From positions 1 to 34,799 of the forward strand of contig CAZKHA010000021.1 in NCBI GenBank assembly GCA_964552325.1: a stretch of 34,799 nucleotides of DNA. The letters run 5' to 3'. How positions within the stretch are numbered: position 1 is the stretch's first letter; the number at the start of each line of letters is the position of its first letter. Origin of the DNA: CAZKCK01 sp964552325. Its GTDB lineage: Bacteria; Bacteroidota; Bacteroidia; Bacteroidales; TTA-H9. Below the pieces are notes generated by a model, which did not search any database, was not told the DNA's origin, and worked only from the letters and a program-made list of their open reading frames with translations. This document shows, one piece after another, positions 24,062 to 32,663 of the stretch. Both the position numbers and the translations under genes were made by a program.

Positions 24062-24721
24062 ATGGTAGTATTTATCCTCCTTCCCTTGCTTATAGCAGCC
24101 CTTTTATTTGCTTTCATACGTTACAAATATCCCAATGGAACCACCCAACTATTAGTTGTGGCGTTTGCTTTGGGTGCCGTTTTTGCCTTAGTATCAGTTC
24201 TTGCTGAATATTTAGCAAGCTTAACCCGTTTTGACGATTTGAAGAATTTACGGCGTATGGCGTTTTATGCCTTTATTATCGTGTCCGGATCACAAGAGTT
24301 TTTAAGGTTCCTCATACTCAGGTATTATATCTTACCCAAGCCAATCTTTAGAACCCCTGCCGATGGAATTGCGTATTCGATTATGATAAGCATGGGTATG
24401 ACTACTGTAATGTTGTTGATGAACAATAAGGCATTAGTAGGGTCGTCGTTCTTCCACTACTACATTTACAGCGCAGCATTTGCCAACCTCATATTTGCAG
24501 TGTTTATGGGCTTTTTTGTTGGTTTGGGCAAAAGCCGCGAAAACAGGTTTATTGATTCGATGACAGGCTTGTTTGCAGCGGTGTTTTTCCATGGGCTCTA
24601 TAGATTTTGCTTTTACTCGCAGGAATACCGCCTAGCCATAGTTGTTGGCATAGCCGCAACACTTATTGCGTTGGTGTTTATCTACCGATCAATTACAGCA
24701 AATAGCAAAGAAAACCAGTAA
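24062..24721 (+). CDS. PrsW-like integral membrane protein, catalytic residues incomplete
   Basis: A 219-residue protein with about seven hydrophobic segments, inner membrane. The layout resembles the PrsW/PrsW-like family: a SQEFLRFLILRYY block where an EExxK-type motif is expected, DGIAYSIMISMGMTT where DGIVYG...GFA is usual, and FFHGLYRFCF where the conserved His lies. However, the first Glu is Gln and no Glu follows where the EN pair normally sits (MLLMNN is found). It may therefore be an inactive relative or a different use of the fold. It is a lone plus-strand gene between two minus-strand operons, with its own promoter, and its stop lies five bases from that of the convergent gene. Confidence 0.6.
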   Translation: MVVFILLPLLIAALLFAFIRYKYPNGTTQLLVVAFALGAVFALVSVLAEYLASLTRFDDLKNLRRMAFYAFIIVSGSQEFLRFLILRYYILPKPIFRTPADGIAYSIMISMGMTTVMLLMNNKALVGSSFFHYYIYSAAFANLIFAVFMGFFVGLGKSRENRFIDSMTGLFAAVFFHGLYRFCFYSQEYRLAIVVGIAATLIALVFIYRSITANSKENQ

Positions 24722-24726
24722 ACATC

Positions 24727-25260
24727 TTATCCAATTTCGGATGACTCAGGGTTATACCAGCTTGCATACATATTGTAGCTGTTTGCTATTCGCATAACCT
24801 CGCCTTCTAGCAGCGCTGTATCGGCTTGCTTAATCTTTCGTGCCGGAACACCAGCATATACACTCCCCGATTCAACCAAGGTACCTTTTGATACAACAGC
24901 TCCTGCTGCAATAATTGAATTACTCTCAATTACAACATCATCCATTACAATTGCACCCATTCCTATAAGCACATTGCTGTGAATGGTACAGCCATGTATG
25001 ATGGCTCGATGGGCAATAGAAACATTATCTCCAATAGATACAGGCGATTTTTTATAGGTGCAATGTATTATTACCCCATCTTGCATGTTCACATTATTAC
25101 CTATGCGAATGCTGTGCACATCGCCTCGAATGACGGCATTAAACCAAATAGAGCAATCGTTCCCAATAATTACATCACCTGTTATGGTGGCATTATCGGC
25201 TATAAACACGTTTTCACCAAATTGGGGCAAAACCCCTTTTACTGCTTTTATGAGTGCCAT
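24727..25260 (-). CDS. Gamma-carbonic-anhydrase-family protein (left-handed beta-helix)
   Basis: A 177-residue hexapeptide-repeat protein of the YrdA/PaaY/gamma-CA type. Isoleucine- and valine-rich repeats (ATITGDVIIGNDCSIWFNAV, MQDGVIIHCTYKKSPVSIGD) build the beta-helix. The three metal His residues expected for the family are at 66, 84 and 89, the last pair with the 5-residue spacing known from Cam. Many members have no proven carbonic anhydrase activity, so substrate is uncertain. It starts five bases after the nadB stop, so it is the second gene of that operon. Confidence 0.9.
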   Translation of the reverse strand: MALIKAVKGVLPQFGENVFIADNATITGDVIIGNDCSIWFNAVIRGDVHSIRIGNNVNMQDGVIIHCTYKKSPVSIGDNVSIAHRAIIHGCTIHSNVLIGMGAIVMDDVVIESNSIIAAGAVVSKGTLVESGSVYAGVPARKIKQADTALLEGEVMRIANSYNMYASWYNPESSEIG

Positions 25261-25265
25261 ATGTT

Positions 25266-26864
25266 TTAATCAAGATAAAATTTTTCATCGGCTGGGCTGT
25301 TTGGCCGTGGATAATCAAGTGAATAATGCAATCCCCGGCTTTCCTTACGCTCCATAGCCATTTTAATAATAAGGTAAGCCACGTTAACCAAGTTACGCAA
25401 CTCACAGATTTTTATGTTGAGAATTGACCGATTATACAATTCCTCGGTTTCTCGGTATATGATGTTGAGCCTATCAAAGGCACGTTTCAATCGTAAGTCG
25501 GATCGAACAATGCCAACATAGCTGCTCATGATGCTTTGAAGTTCTTTAACGGTGTGGGTAATAAGCACCATTTCTTCGTTTAAAACCATTCCTTCGGCAT
25601 CCCAATCCGGAATTTCTTCGCAGATTGTTAATTGGTGGATAACCTCGGAGGCATGAAGTGCTGCGCGATGCGAAAAAACCAAGGATTCCAATAATGAATT
25701 TGAAGCCAAGCGGTTAGCCCCGTGCAAGCCAGTAGAAGCACATTCGCCAGATGCATAAAGGTTTAAAATGCTAGAGCAAGCATTCTTATCAACTTTTATC
25801 CCACCACAGAGGTAGTGAGCAGCAGGAACCACGGGTATCATCTCCTTGGTTATATCAATACCTATCGACAGACAATTTGCATAAATAGTAGGAAAATGCT
25901 CAAGCAAACCATTCTTATTCAAGTGCCTGCAATCGAGATACACATGTTCGTCGCCTCTTATCTTCATTTCGGTATCAATAGCCCTTGCCACAATATCGCG
26001 TGGAGCCAATGATTCGCGGGCATCGTATTTTTTCATAAACTGTTGGCCATCTTCCGTTTTCAGAATAGCGCCATAGCCTCGCAATGCTTCGGTGATTAAG
26101 AAAGAGGGCTTTTCTTTGGGATTGTATAATGCAGTTGGGTGAAACTGGATAAACTCCATGTTCTCGGTTTTACCTTTTGCCCTGTGCACCAATGCAATAC
26201 CATCTCCGGTGGCAATGGCTGGGTTGGTGGTTGTACTGTACACATTGCCAGCACCTCCCGTGGCAAGCATAGTAACCTTGGCCAGGATGGTTTTAATATC
26301 ATTGGTTTTGATATCTAACAGATAAGCACCATAACACGCAATATCCACTGTTTTTTTATCTACTTCAAACCCCAAATGATGTTGCGTTATAATATCAATA
26401 GCAAAGTGATCTTCCAACACTTCGATATTTGGATGCTCTTTGATGCGAGCTATCAGCGAGTTTTCAATTTCGAGGCCGGTTTGGTCTTTATGGTGCAGCA
26501 CGCGGTATTCAGAATGTCCGCCTTCTTTGCCCAAATGAAATTTGCCAGCTTCGGTTCGATCAAAATCTACGCCCCACTTTATCAGCTCTTTTATACGTTC
26601 GGTTGACTCGGTGATAGTTATCTTAACTATCTCTGGATCATTAAGTTCATCGCCAGCCACCATGGTATCCCTGATGTGCTTCTCGTAGGTGTCGGGAGTG
26701 TACATTACAGCTGCAATGCCACCTTGGGCATACTTTGTGGCCGTTTCTTCCATCCGAGTTTTGGTAACTATAAGCACCTTGCCTTTATCGGCAACCTTTA
26801 GGGCAAAGCTTAGGCCCGCTATTCCAGACCCAATTACCAAAAAATCAACAGTTTGACGCATCAT
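25266..26864 (-). CDS. nadB: L-aspartate oxidase
   Basis: FAD-dependent oxidation of aspartate to iminoaspartate, the first step of de novo NAD synthesis; NadA and NadC would complete it but are not in the window. The 532-residue protein has the FAD-binding start VDFLVIGSGIAGLSFALKVA, KYAQGGIAAVMYTPD, FIQFHPTALYNP, the active-site-type LITEALRGYGAIL, and APRDIVARAID. A succinate dehydrogenase flavoprotein is ruled out by length and by lack of partner genes. Two adjacent ATG codons are possible starts. It is followed closely by the carbonic-anhydrase-like gene and has a TACCTTTG element 128 bases upstream. Confidence 0.96.
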   Translation of the reverse strand: MMRQTVDFLVIGSGIAGLSFALKVADKGKVLIVTKTRMEETATKYAQGGIAAVMYTPDTYEKHIRDTMVAGDELNDPEIVKITITESTERIKELIKWGVDFDRTEAGKFHLGKEGGHSEYRVLHHKDQTGLEIENSLIARIKEHPNIEVLEDHFAIDIITQHHLGFEVDKKTVDIACYGAYLLDIKTNDIKTILAKVTMLATGGAGNVYSTTTNPAIATGDGIALVHRAKGKTENMEFIQFHPTALYNPKEKPSFLITEALRGYGAILKTEDGQQFMKKYDARESLAPRDIVARAIDTEMKIRGDEHVYLDCRHLNKNGLLEHFPTIYANCLSIGIDITKEMIPVVPAAHYLCGGIKVDKNACSSILNLYASGECASTGLHGANRLASNSLLESLVFSHRAALHASEVIHQLTICEEIPDWDAEGMVLNEEMVLITHTVKELQSIMSSYVGIVRSDLRLKRAFDRLNIIYRETEELYNRSILNIKICELRNLVNVAYLIIKMAMERKESRGLHYSLDYPRPNSPADEKFYLD

Positions 26865-26991
26865 ATACGAATTATAGGTTTTCTAACCTTTTTTTTCATT
26901 GCAATCTATTAACCCGATAATTTCCGGTTACATAAACTAGGCACTACTACCAAGTTTGCAATCCTGTGGTGCAATGAATCAAATTTGGGTG

Positions 26992-26999
26992 CAAAGGTA
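26992..26999 (-). promoter_or_regulatory. Candidate -7 element for nadB
   Basis: TACCTTTG on the minus strand, about 128 bases before the nadB start, just downstream of the bat terminator. The long leader has no riboswitch that I recognise. Confidence 0.4.
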
Positions 27000-27041
27000 T
27001 GATAAGTTTAAAAGCTCGGCCGGCGGCGAAACCGAGGTTAT

Positions 27042-27081
27042 AAAAAAACGAAGGCTACTTAGCACTTCAGCGCAAGTAGCC
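27042..27081 (-). terminator. Terminator of the bat cluster
   Basis: On the minus strand GGCTACTT (27074-27081) pairs perfectly with AAGTAGCC (27053-27060) across a 13-base loop, followed by TTCG and seven T (A run at 27042-27048). It lies 25 bases past the batE stop codon. Confidence 0.88.
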
Positions 27082-27106
27082 CCTTGATGAGCAATGTATT
27101 ACTTCA

Positions 27107-27862
27107 TTAGATTTCTTTCACTGCTTTTGTAAGAATCCAGCCAACATTTCCATTGGCCAACCTTACTTTCACCCAATCATTTACCTTATCGGTTACATTA
27201 ACCTTGGTACCCTCGTGCAGTACAAATAAATCGGTGCTCGAGTCGTCGGGCGAGCTTTTTACCGTAACCGCAGGGTCAAATATGATTGCGTAGGAGTGGC
27301 TCAGTTGCCTGTTGTTTGAAGTCCATGCAAAACCCGTGGAAAACAACATAAAAACTGCCATGGTGATACTGAGGATAAATGAAACTTTGCGCAATGTATA
27401 ACTTCCCGATAAAACAAATACACCAAAAAAAGCCAGCCCTACTGCCAAGAATACGATACCCGCCCAAGCCCAGGCATTCCCAGAGAAAAGGTTTAGCAAT
27501 GTTTTCCACCAAATCTCATAAAACAAGTCAGGAACAACATCAATTTTATCCGTAATCCGACTATTGGCTACTTTTAAGTTAAAGCGGATATCTTCATCAC
27601 CAGGTGCCAGTTTAATAGCTTTCTCGTAATAAAGTATAGCCGAGGCAAGGTCGTTGGTTTTAAAGCTCGCATTGCCAATATTGTAATATAAATCGGCTGA
27701 TTCAACTCCTTTAGCCAAGACTTGTTTATAAAAATCGGCAGCCTGTTCATATCGCCCTTTATTATAACAATTTGTTGCTGAATCAATTAAAATCTTCGGG
27801 GTTTGCGCCTGTAGGCCTATTATGCTACAAACGAGTACTATACTAACAACTATCTTTTTCAT
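27107..27862 (-). CDS. batE: BatE-like TPR and SH3 protein
   Basis: Last gene of the bat cluster. The 251-residue protein has a signal peptide (MKKIVVSIVLVCSIIGLQAQ), TPR repeats at about residues 22-95 (YNKGRYEQAADFYKQVLAKG, DLYYNIGNASFKTNDLASAI), two hydrophobic segments near 125-190, and a C-terminal bacterial SH3 domain (VTVKSSPDDSSTDLFVLHEG and the end WVKVRLANGNVGWILTKAV). TPR and SH3 modules suggest a scaffold of the Bat complex at the cell envelope. The ATG at 27862 is used, because the longer frame puts residues before the signal peptide and overlaps batD. It lies 7 bases after batD. Confidence 0.87.
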   Translation of the reverse strand: MKKIVVSIVLVCSIIGLQAQTPKILIDSATNCYNKGRYEQAADFYKQVLAKGVESADLYYNIGNASFKTNDLASAILYYEKAIKLAPGDEDIRFNLKVANSRITDKIDVVPDLFYEIWWKTLLNLFSGNAWAWAGIVFLAVGLAFFGVFVLSGSYTLRKVSFILSITMAVFMLFSTGFAWTSNNRQLSHSYAIIFDPAVTVKSSPDDSSTDLFVLHEGTKVNVTDKVNDWVKVRLANGNVGWILTKAVKEI

Positions 27863-27869
27863 ATGCTTG

Positions 27870-29759
27870 TTATTTAAGTTCGCGCTCGATACGGCTAATA
27901 ATCTCAAGTGCTTGATTATAAATCTGATCCATATTCTTTACTTTATCACCAGGGGCAAATCGTGCAAACTCGCAATTGTTGAGCGTTTCGGTAAAATTCT
28001 TGATGGTTTCTTCATTCACCTGTTTTCGTCCAAGTGCTTCATTTACCGAATCAATAGAAAGCTCTGAAAGCGGAATGGAGAATTTATCGGACAGGTATCC
28101 CCACATGGCAGCACTGATTTCATTATAAAATGCAGCTTCTTCGCCTTTGTCGAGAAATGCCTTGGCTTTTTGAAGACGTTTGCGGGATACCTTGGTGGCA
28201 TACTTTAAACGCATCATGCTTAAATTTCCTTGCTGTTTTTGCCGATGCCTCAAGTATAGTATAGCAGCAATCCCGAAGGCCAAAACAATCAAAAACACCA
28301 TAAAATAGAACCCACTAGCAAAAAACGCTGAACCAATAGGTCGCAAAGCATAAGGAGGGAGTTTGATATGCCTTATATCGGATCCAATGTATTCAACATC
28401 TTGCTGGTTAACTGCGCTATAAGAAACATTGGAGGAACTACCATCGCCTTTGGCCACCTTAATAACATACTCGGGCGATGATTTGGTTACATAGGATTTA
28501 GTTTTAAGGTCGAACCAAGTAAAGCTGATGGGCTTGATTTTATACTCCCCACCGTTTCTTGGAATAATAAGGTATTCAAAAACCTTTTTTCCGGAAATGC
28601 CAGCAGCAGTTTTGTTTATAGAACTTGCTACTTTTGGGTCATAGGTTTCAAAATCAGGTGGAAACTCTACAGTTGGTTTCTCTAGCAAGTCGATATTGCC
28701 GCTTCCCGAAATGGTAATTTTGAGGTTAATAGCCTCATTAGCTTTTAATTCGGTGCGGTCAATTTCGGTTGTAAAAGTATAATCTCCCACTGCACCCGAA
28801 AAATCGGCTGGTTTGCCATTACCAGGTAAGGCTTGCACATTAAGCTTTAAGGCATTTGAGAAAATCTTTCGTTCTACCTGTTCAACTGAGCGGTTAAAGA
28901 ATGCATCGTTAAAAAAGCTATCAAAAAACGGATCACCGGTGCTGCGGCGTTTTTGTTTCTTTTCCACTTGGGCTGTAAGCTCCATTTCCATGGCTGGGAT
29001 GTTGATACTGCCACTTTTAAGCGGAATAAGGGCCAACTTCTTTATCTCGGCTGTTACGTATTGGCTACCGTTAATTATCTCTTGCTGTTGTTCTTGAACT
29101 TTGTTGTCTTCGAGCAAATCCTGTGACCAAAAACCAGCAATGGTTGCTAAGTTATTGGGTCTCAAATTAGCTACTGGAACACGGGTATATATTTTATATG
29201 TTACTACCACCTGTTCGCCTTCCATTATATTGGTTTTGTTGGAGTAGGCTTTGATAAAAACATCGTCTTTTGAGAGGTCAGCGGCATTTTCGATGGGTTC
29301 GTTTTGTTCGCGACCTTGCTGGCGTGGCTGGCTGTTGCCTGGGTTTGCAGCATTTGATTGCGCTGAGCCTTTAGCAACCGTAATTTGGAGGCTGTTGGTT
29401 TTATAATCCTTTCCTCCAACGCTTATACTTGCAGGCCCAATGGTAAAACTGCCAGCAGATGAAGCATGGATAAGATACGTATAGCTTTGTTGTACCGATT
29501 GGGTTACTTTTCCATTAATCATCGAAAAGCTTGAGTTTGTGGAAGGATTAGGACCTGAAACCACGTCAAAACCCTTAAAATCGGGGGCCCGAAACTTATC
29601 GCCTTGCGTATTCAAGGTAAAAACTACCCTAAACGTTTCACCTTGAGCAACGGAATTTTTGGCAGAAGCCGTAAAACTCACATCCTGTGCGATGCCAGCT
29701 TGCGGCAAGGCGGATAACAAACAAAGCCCCACAACCAGCCATGCTACAACTTTATTCAT
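27870..29759 (-). CDS. batD: BatD, aerotolerance-associated envelope protein
   Basis: A 629-residue protein with a signal peptide (MNKVVAWLVVGLCLLSALPQ), several Ig-like beta domains up to about residue 480 (SFTASAKNSVAQGETFRVVF, then DVFIKAYSNKTNIMEGEQVV, DYTFTTEIDRTELKANEAIN), one transmembrane segment near 510-535 (FASGFYFMVFLIVLAFGIAA) and a helical C-terminal cytoplasmic domain (about 535-629). This matches BatD of the Bacteroidota bat operon, linked to envelope stress and oxygen tolerance. Start: ATG at 29759 begins the signal peptide; the ATG at 29780 (MKNNVLN extension) is the alternative. A candidate promoter lies in the 99-base spacer after batC, so it may be transcribed separately. 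Confidence 0.9.
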   Translation of the reverse strand: MNKVVAWLVVGLCLLSALPQAGIAQDVSFTASAKNSVAQGETFRVVFTLNTQGDKFRAPDFKGFDVVSGPNPSTNSSFSMINGKVTQSVQQSYTYLIHASSAGSFTIGPASISVGGKDYKTNSLQITVAKGSAQSNAANPGNSQPRQQGREQNEPIENAADLSKDDVFIKAYSNKTNIMEGEQVVVTYKIYTRVPVANLRPNNLATIAGFWSQDLLEDNKVQEQQQEIINGSQYVTAEIKKLALIPLKSGSINIPAMEMELTAQVEKKQKRRSTGDPFFDSFFNDAFFNRSVEQVERKIFSNALKLNVQALPGNGKPADFSGAVGDYTFTTEIDRTELKANEAINLKITISGSGNIDLLEKPTVEFPPDFETYDPKVASSINKTAAGISGKKVFEYLIIPRNGGEYKIKPISFTWFDLKTKSYVTKSSPEYVIKVAKGDGSSSNVSYSAVNQQDVEYIGSDIRHIKLPPYALRPIGSAFFASGFYFMVFLIVLAFGIAAILYLRHRQKQQGNLSMMRLKYATKVSRKRLQKAKAFLDKGEEAAFYNEISAAMWGYLSDKFSIPLSELSIDSVNEALGRKQVNEETIKNFTETLNNCEFARFAPGDKVKNMDQIYNQALEIISRIERELK

Positions 29760-29813
29760 GTTTAAAACATTATTTTTCATACACTTAACCGATTCAATCG
29801 AATAAATAGTGGG

Positions 29814-29845
29814 CAAAATTAACCATTTGTGCTTTGGCATCTCAA
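29814..29845 (-). promoter_or_regulatory. Candidate internal promoter for batD-batE
   Basis: TAATTTTG (minus strand, 29814-29821) with TTG 21 bases upstream (29843-29845) fits the phylum consensus. It sits partly in the spacer before batD, giving a leader of about 50 bases and supporting a start at 29759 or 29780. Confidence 0.45.
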
Positions 29846-29858
29846 TCTTTGTGCCATC

Positions 29859-30584
29859 TTACCAATCTTTTTCTGATTTTACACCTATCACCCCAACTCG
29901 TTTCTTATCTAAGTTTTCCCGTGTTTTTTGTTCAGCATTCTTCATCGCTTCTAACATACGCTCAGCATCTTGTTTCGACATTTCCTTGTTCTGCTGCTTT
30001 TGTTGCTGTTGTTGTTGCTGCTTTTGCTGATCCTGTTTCTGCTGATCTTGTTTCTGTTGGTCTTGCTTTTGCTGGTCCTGCTTCTGTTGATCCTGCTTTT
30101 GCTGATCCTTGTTTTGATCCTTGTTCTGTTGGTCTTGCTTTTGCTGGTCTTGCTGCCTGCGCCTTGCGTATTCAAGATTGTACTTTGCATCGGGATCGGT
30201 AGGATTCAGCACCAATGAATTTTTAAAAGCCTCAAAAGCTTCGTTGTATTTCTTAGCTTCCAGCAAAGTATTACCCATATTGAACCAGGCATTTGCAGCG
30301 GTTTTCTTATCCACATCGGGTCGTTGGGCCACCGTGGCAAAACTCTTGCCTGCCTCCTCAAAATTCTTTTGCTTATACAACGCATCGCCTAAATTGTACA
30401 TGCCCTTGTACGATGTAGGGTTTTTCTCGAGCGCTTTTCTATATGCAACTTCTGCATCGGTAAACTTGCCTTTTTCATATGCCTTATTGCCTTTGCGCAC
30501 TAAACCATTATCATGTTGGGCGTTTAAGTTAAGCCCTAACAAACCAATCACCACTAAAAGACTTATAACTATCAGATTTTTCAT
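29859..30584 (-). CDS. batC: BatC, TPR protein with long Gln/Lys/Asp tract
   Basis: A 241-residue periplasmic or envelope TPR protein. Signal peptide (LIVISLLVVIGLLGLNLNAQ), three TPR repeats at about residues 25-140 (GNKAYEKGKFTDAEVAYRKA, YNLGDALYKQKNFEEAGKSF, FNMGNTLLEAKKYNEAFEAF), then a 60-residue tract of QQKQD units (residues 144-203) and a conserved BatC end (MSKQDAERMLEAMKNAEQK). The start overlaps the batB stop by four bases (ATGA), so translation is coupled. The antisense of the tract encodes long poly-Leu-like open frames, which are artefacts. The tract is probably unstructured and its length may vary between strains. Confidence 0.88.
   Translation of the reverse strand: MKNLIVISLLVVIGLLGLNLNAQHDNGLVRKGNKAYEKGKFTDAEVAYRKALEKNPTSYKGMYNLGDALYKQKNFEEAGKSFATVAQRPDVDKKTAANAWFNMGNTLLEAKKYNEAFEAFKNSLVLNPTDPDAKYNLEYARRRQQDQQKQDQQNKDQNKDQQKQDQQKQDQQKQDQQKQDQQKQDQQKQQQQQQQKQQNKEMSKQDAERMLEAMKNAEQKTRENLDKKRVGVIGVKSEKDW
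29976..30155 (-). repeat. Short tandem coding repeats (KQDQQ) in batC
   Basis: A 180-base stretch made mostly of 15-base units encoding KQDQQ, with a poly-Gln end. The region is polypurine-rich on the coding strand and is prone to slippage or assembly error. Confidence 0.9.
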
Positions 30585-31618
30585 TGTTTATCCCTTTCAA
30601 AAATCTTAATATTGCTTAACCATTTGCTCTTGCGTTCGCTCAGCATCACCTCCAAAATTAAAAGCAGAAAAGCTGCCCAAACGAAATAATAGAACCTGTT
30701 TTCGAAGTCAGAATACAGTTTTGTATCAAACTCGGTTTTTTCAATCTTATTGGTTTCTTCTAAAACCTTCTTAAGTGAAGCCTGTGTGCTGCTTGAACGG
30801 ATATAGATACCGGAGCCTGCAGAGGCTATCTGTTGCAGAATGGTTTCATTAAGTTTTGTTACAATGGTATTTCCTTCCTTATCTTTCTTAAAACCAGTAA
30901 TATTCCCATTCACAACATCCGGAATTGGGGAACCTTCGGGCGAACCAATGCCAATGGTAAAAACCCGAACGCCTTTTTCGGCAAGCTTAGCTGTTTGTTC
31001 CACTGCATTTCCTTCATGGTCTTCGCCATCGGTTATTACGATTACCGCTTTGTTGTGCTTATCATCAATAAAAGCTTCACTTGCTAACGATAACGCTTCG
31101 GCAATGGCAGTACCTTGTGTGGGCACCAATTCGGGCCGTATGGTTGAAAGAAACAATTTTGCAGCTGCATAATCGCTGGTAATTGGCAATTGCAAGTAGG
31201 CTTTTCCGGCAAATATCACAATGCCAATCCGGTCACCTTTCAGGTTATCAATAAGTTTTGAGATAGCCAATTTAGCGTTTTCGAGGCGGTTGGGGGTTAT
31301 ATCCTGGGCAAGCATACTATTTGAAACATCGAGGCATATCATCAAGTCAATACCTTTGTGTTGCACCTTGGCTAATTTAGAACCCAGTTGAGGATTGGCT
31401 GCTGCAATTACCAAAAGCATCCATGCTATCGAAAACAGGACAAACTTAAAGCTTTGTCGTTTCCACGACAAAAAAGGCAATAAGCGAAGCATCAAATGAT
31501 TTTCGCCAAAACGCTTTAGCGCATTTTTCTTTATCCGCCTTACGAGCAGAAAAAAGATAAGCATTAATGGCAATGCTATGAGCGCGTATAAAAACTGAGG
31601 ATTTTCGAACCTAAACAT
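30581..31618 (-). CDS. batB: BatB, VWA-domain protein
   Basis: A 345-residue inner-membrane protein with two N-terminal hydrophobic segments (ALIALPLMLIFFLLV near 11-26 and another around 60-75), a von Willebrand factor A domain, and a C-terminal hydrophobic segment (FYYFVWAAFLLLILEVML). The metal-ion site is complete: DVSNS (DxSxS), the Thr of QGTAIA and the Asp in ITDGEDHEG. VWA proteins of this kind work with MoxR ATPases. It ends in a 4-base overlap with batC and follows batA after 30 bases. Confidence 0.92.
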   Translation of the reverse strand: MFRFENPQFLYALIALPLMLIFFLLVRRIKKNALKRFGENHLMLRLLPFLSWKRQSFKFVLFSIAWMLLVIAAANPQLGSKLAKVQHKGIDLMICLDVSNSMLAQDITPNRLENAKLAISKLIDNLKGDRIGIVIFAGKAYLQLPITSDYAAAKLFLSTIRPELVPTQGTAIAEALSLASEAFIDDKHNKAVIVITDGEDHEGNAVEQTAKLAEKGVRVFTIGIGSPEGSPIPDVVNGNITGFKKDKEGNTIVTKLNETILQQIASAGSGIYIRSSSTQASLKKVLEETNKIEKTEFDTKLYSDFENRFYYFVWAAFLLLILEVMLSERKSKWLSNIKIFERDKQ

Positions 31619-31648
31619 TATCTGTGCTTTTTAAAACCATTAAACTTA

Positions 31649-32653
31649 CTAAGGAATTGTTCTGAATATCGTGTTAGCCAACACAAACTCTATCATAAGC
31701 AACACCAAGGCTCCCAAGATCCAAAACAAGAATTCATCGTGCTTGTTGTGAAATTCGGTTACATCAATACGCGATTTTTCCATCTTGTCAATTTCTTGAT
31801 AGATAGCTTTTAGCTTTGTGTTGTTTGTAGCCCTGAAATATTTTCCACCTGTGGCATTGGCAATGGCAGTAAGCAAGGGTTCGTCAATCTTAACTTCCAC
31901 ATTCTGATATTGAACGCCATAAGGTGTTTTAAAAGGATAAGGCGCCATGCCCATTGTCCCTACGCCTATCGTATAAACCCTTATACCATACTTCTTTGCA
32001 ATTTCACCTGCCGAGTTTGGGTCAATATTGCCACGGTTGTTTTCACCATCCGTAAGCAAAACTATTACCTTGCTAATGGCCTGGCTTTCGGTTAAACGGT
32101 TTATAGCAGTAGCCAATCCATCACCTATGGCAGTGCCGTCTTCAATCATCCCGCTTTTTATGCCATCAAACATATTATTAATAACCGTGTGGTCAGTAGT
32201 TAAAGGCACTTGCGTAAAGGCTTCGCCAGCAAATACCACTAATCCGATGCGATCGTTGGGGCGACCACCAATAAAATCAAGAATTACATTTTTTGCTGCC
32301 TCTAACCTATTGGGATTAAAATCCTCGGCCAACATACTGCTCGAGATATCGAGAGCCGTTACAATATCAATACCCTCAACCTTAATGTCTTGCCGGCTTG
32401 TGCTTGACTGCGGCCTGGCTAATGCCACAATTAACAATGCCAAGGCTGCCATACGAATACCGAACCCTGTATGGCGCATACGCTGCCTGAATGTTGGCCG
32501 CATGGTTGCAAAAGTAGCAGTTGTAGGAAACTGAATGGTAGCATGGCGTTTTGTATGTTTATACCAATACCATGCTATTAACCCTGGTATAACTGCAAGT
32601 AGCAAAAGCAGATAGGGATGAACAAACGAGATATTTGAAAGATAATCTGACAT
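31649..32653 (-). CDS. batA: BatA, VWA-domain protein
   Basis: A 334-residue VWA protein, a paralogue of BatB. N-terminal hydrophobic segments (YLLLLLAVIPGLIAWYW near 13-30; GIRMAALALLIVALA around 65), a complete metal site DISSS with IEDGTAIGDG and LLTDGENNRG, and a C-terminal membrane segment (FLFWILGALVLLMIEFVLA). The ATG at 32653 begins MSDYLSNISFVHPY, the normal BatA start; the longer frame to 32716 overlaps the upstream gene. It is the second to third gene of the cluster, 10 bases from the BatD-like gene. Confidence 0.92.
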   Translation of the reverse strand: MSDYLSNISFVHPYLLLLLAVIPGLIAWYWYKHTKRHATIQFPTTATFATMRPTFRQRMRHTGFGIRMAALALLIVALARPQSSTSRQDIKVEGIDIVTALDISSSMLAEDFNPNRLEAAKNVILDFIGGRPNDRIGLVVFAGEAFTQVPLTTDHTVINNMFDGIKSGMIEDGTAIGDGLATAINRLTESQAISKVIVLLTDGENNRGNIDPNSAGEIAKKYGIRVYTIGVGTMGMAPYPFKTPYGVQYQNVEVKIDEPLLTAIANATGGKYFRATNNTKLKAIYQEIDKMEKSRIDVTEFHNKHDEFLFWILGALVLLMIEFVLANTIFRTIP

Positions 32654-32663
32654 ACGAAAGCAA

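Noticed and set aside
26865..27041. Riboswitch in the nadB leader
   Set aside because: The leader is long, but no recognised riboswitch core or strong hairpin series was seen there.
29834..30218. Poly-Leu and Ala/Val-rich open frames antisense to batC
   Set aside because: They are the reverse reading of the CAG/AAG-type repeats encoding KQDQQ; not real membrane proteins.
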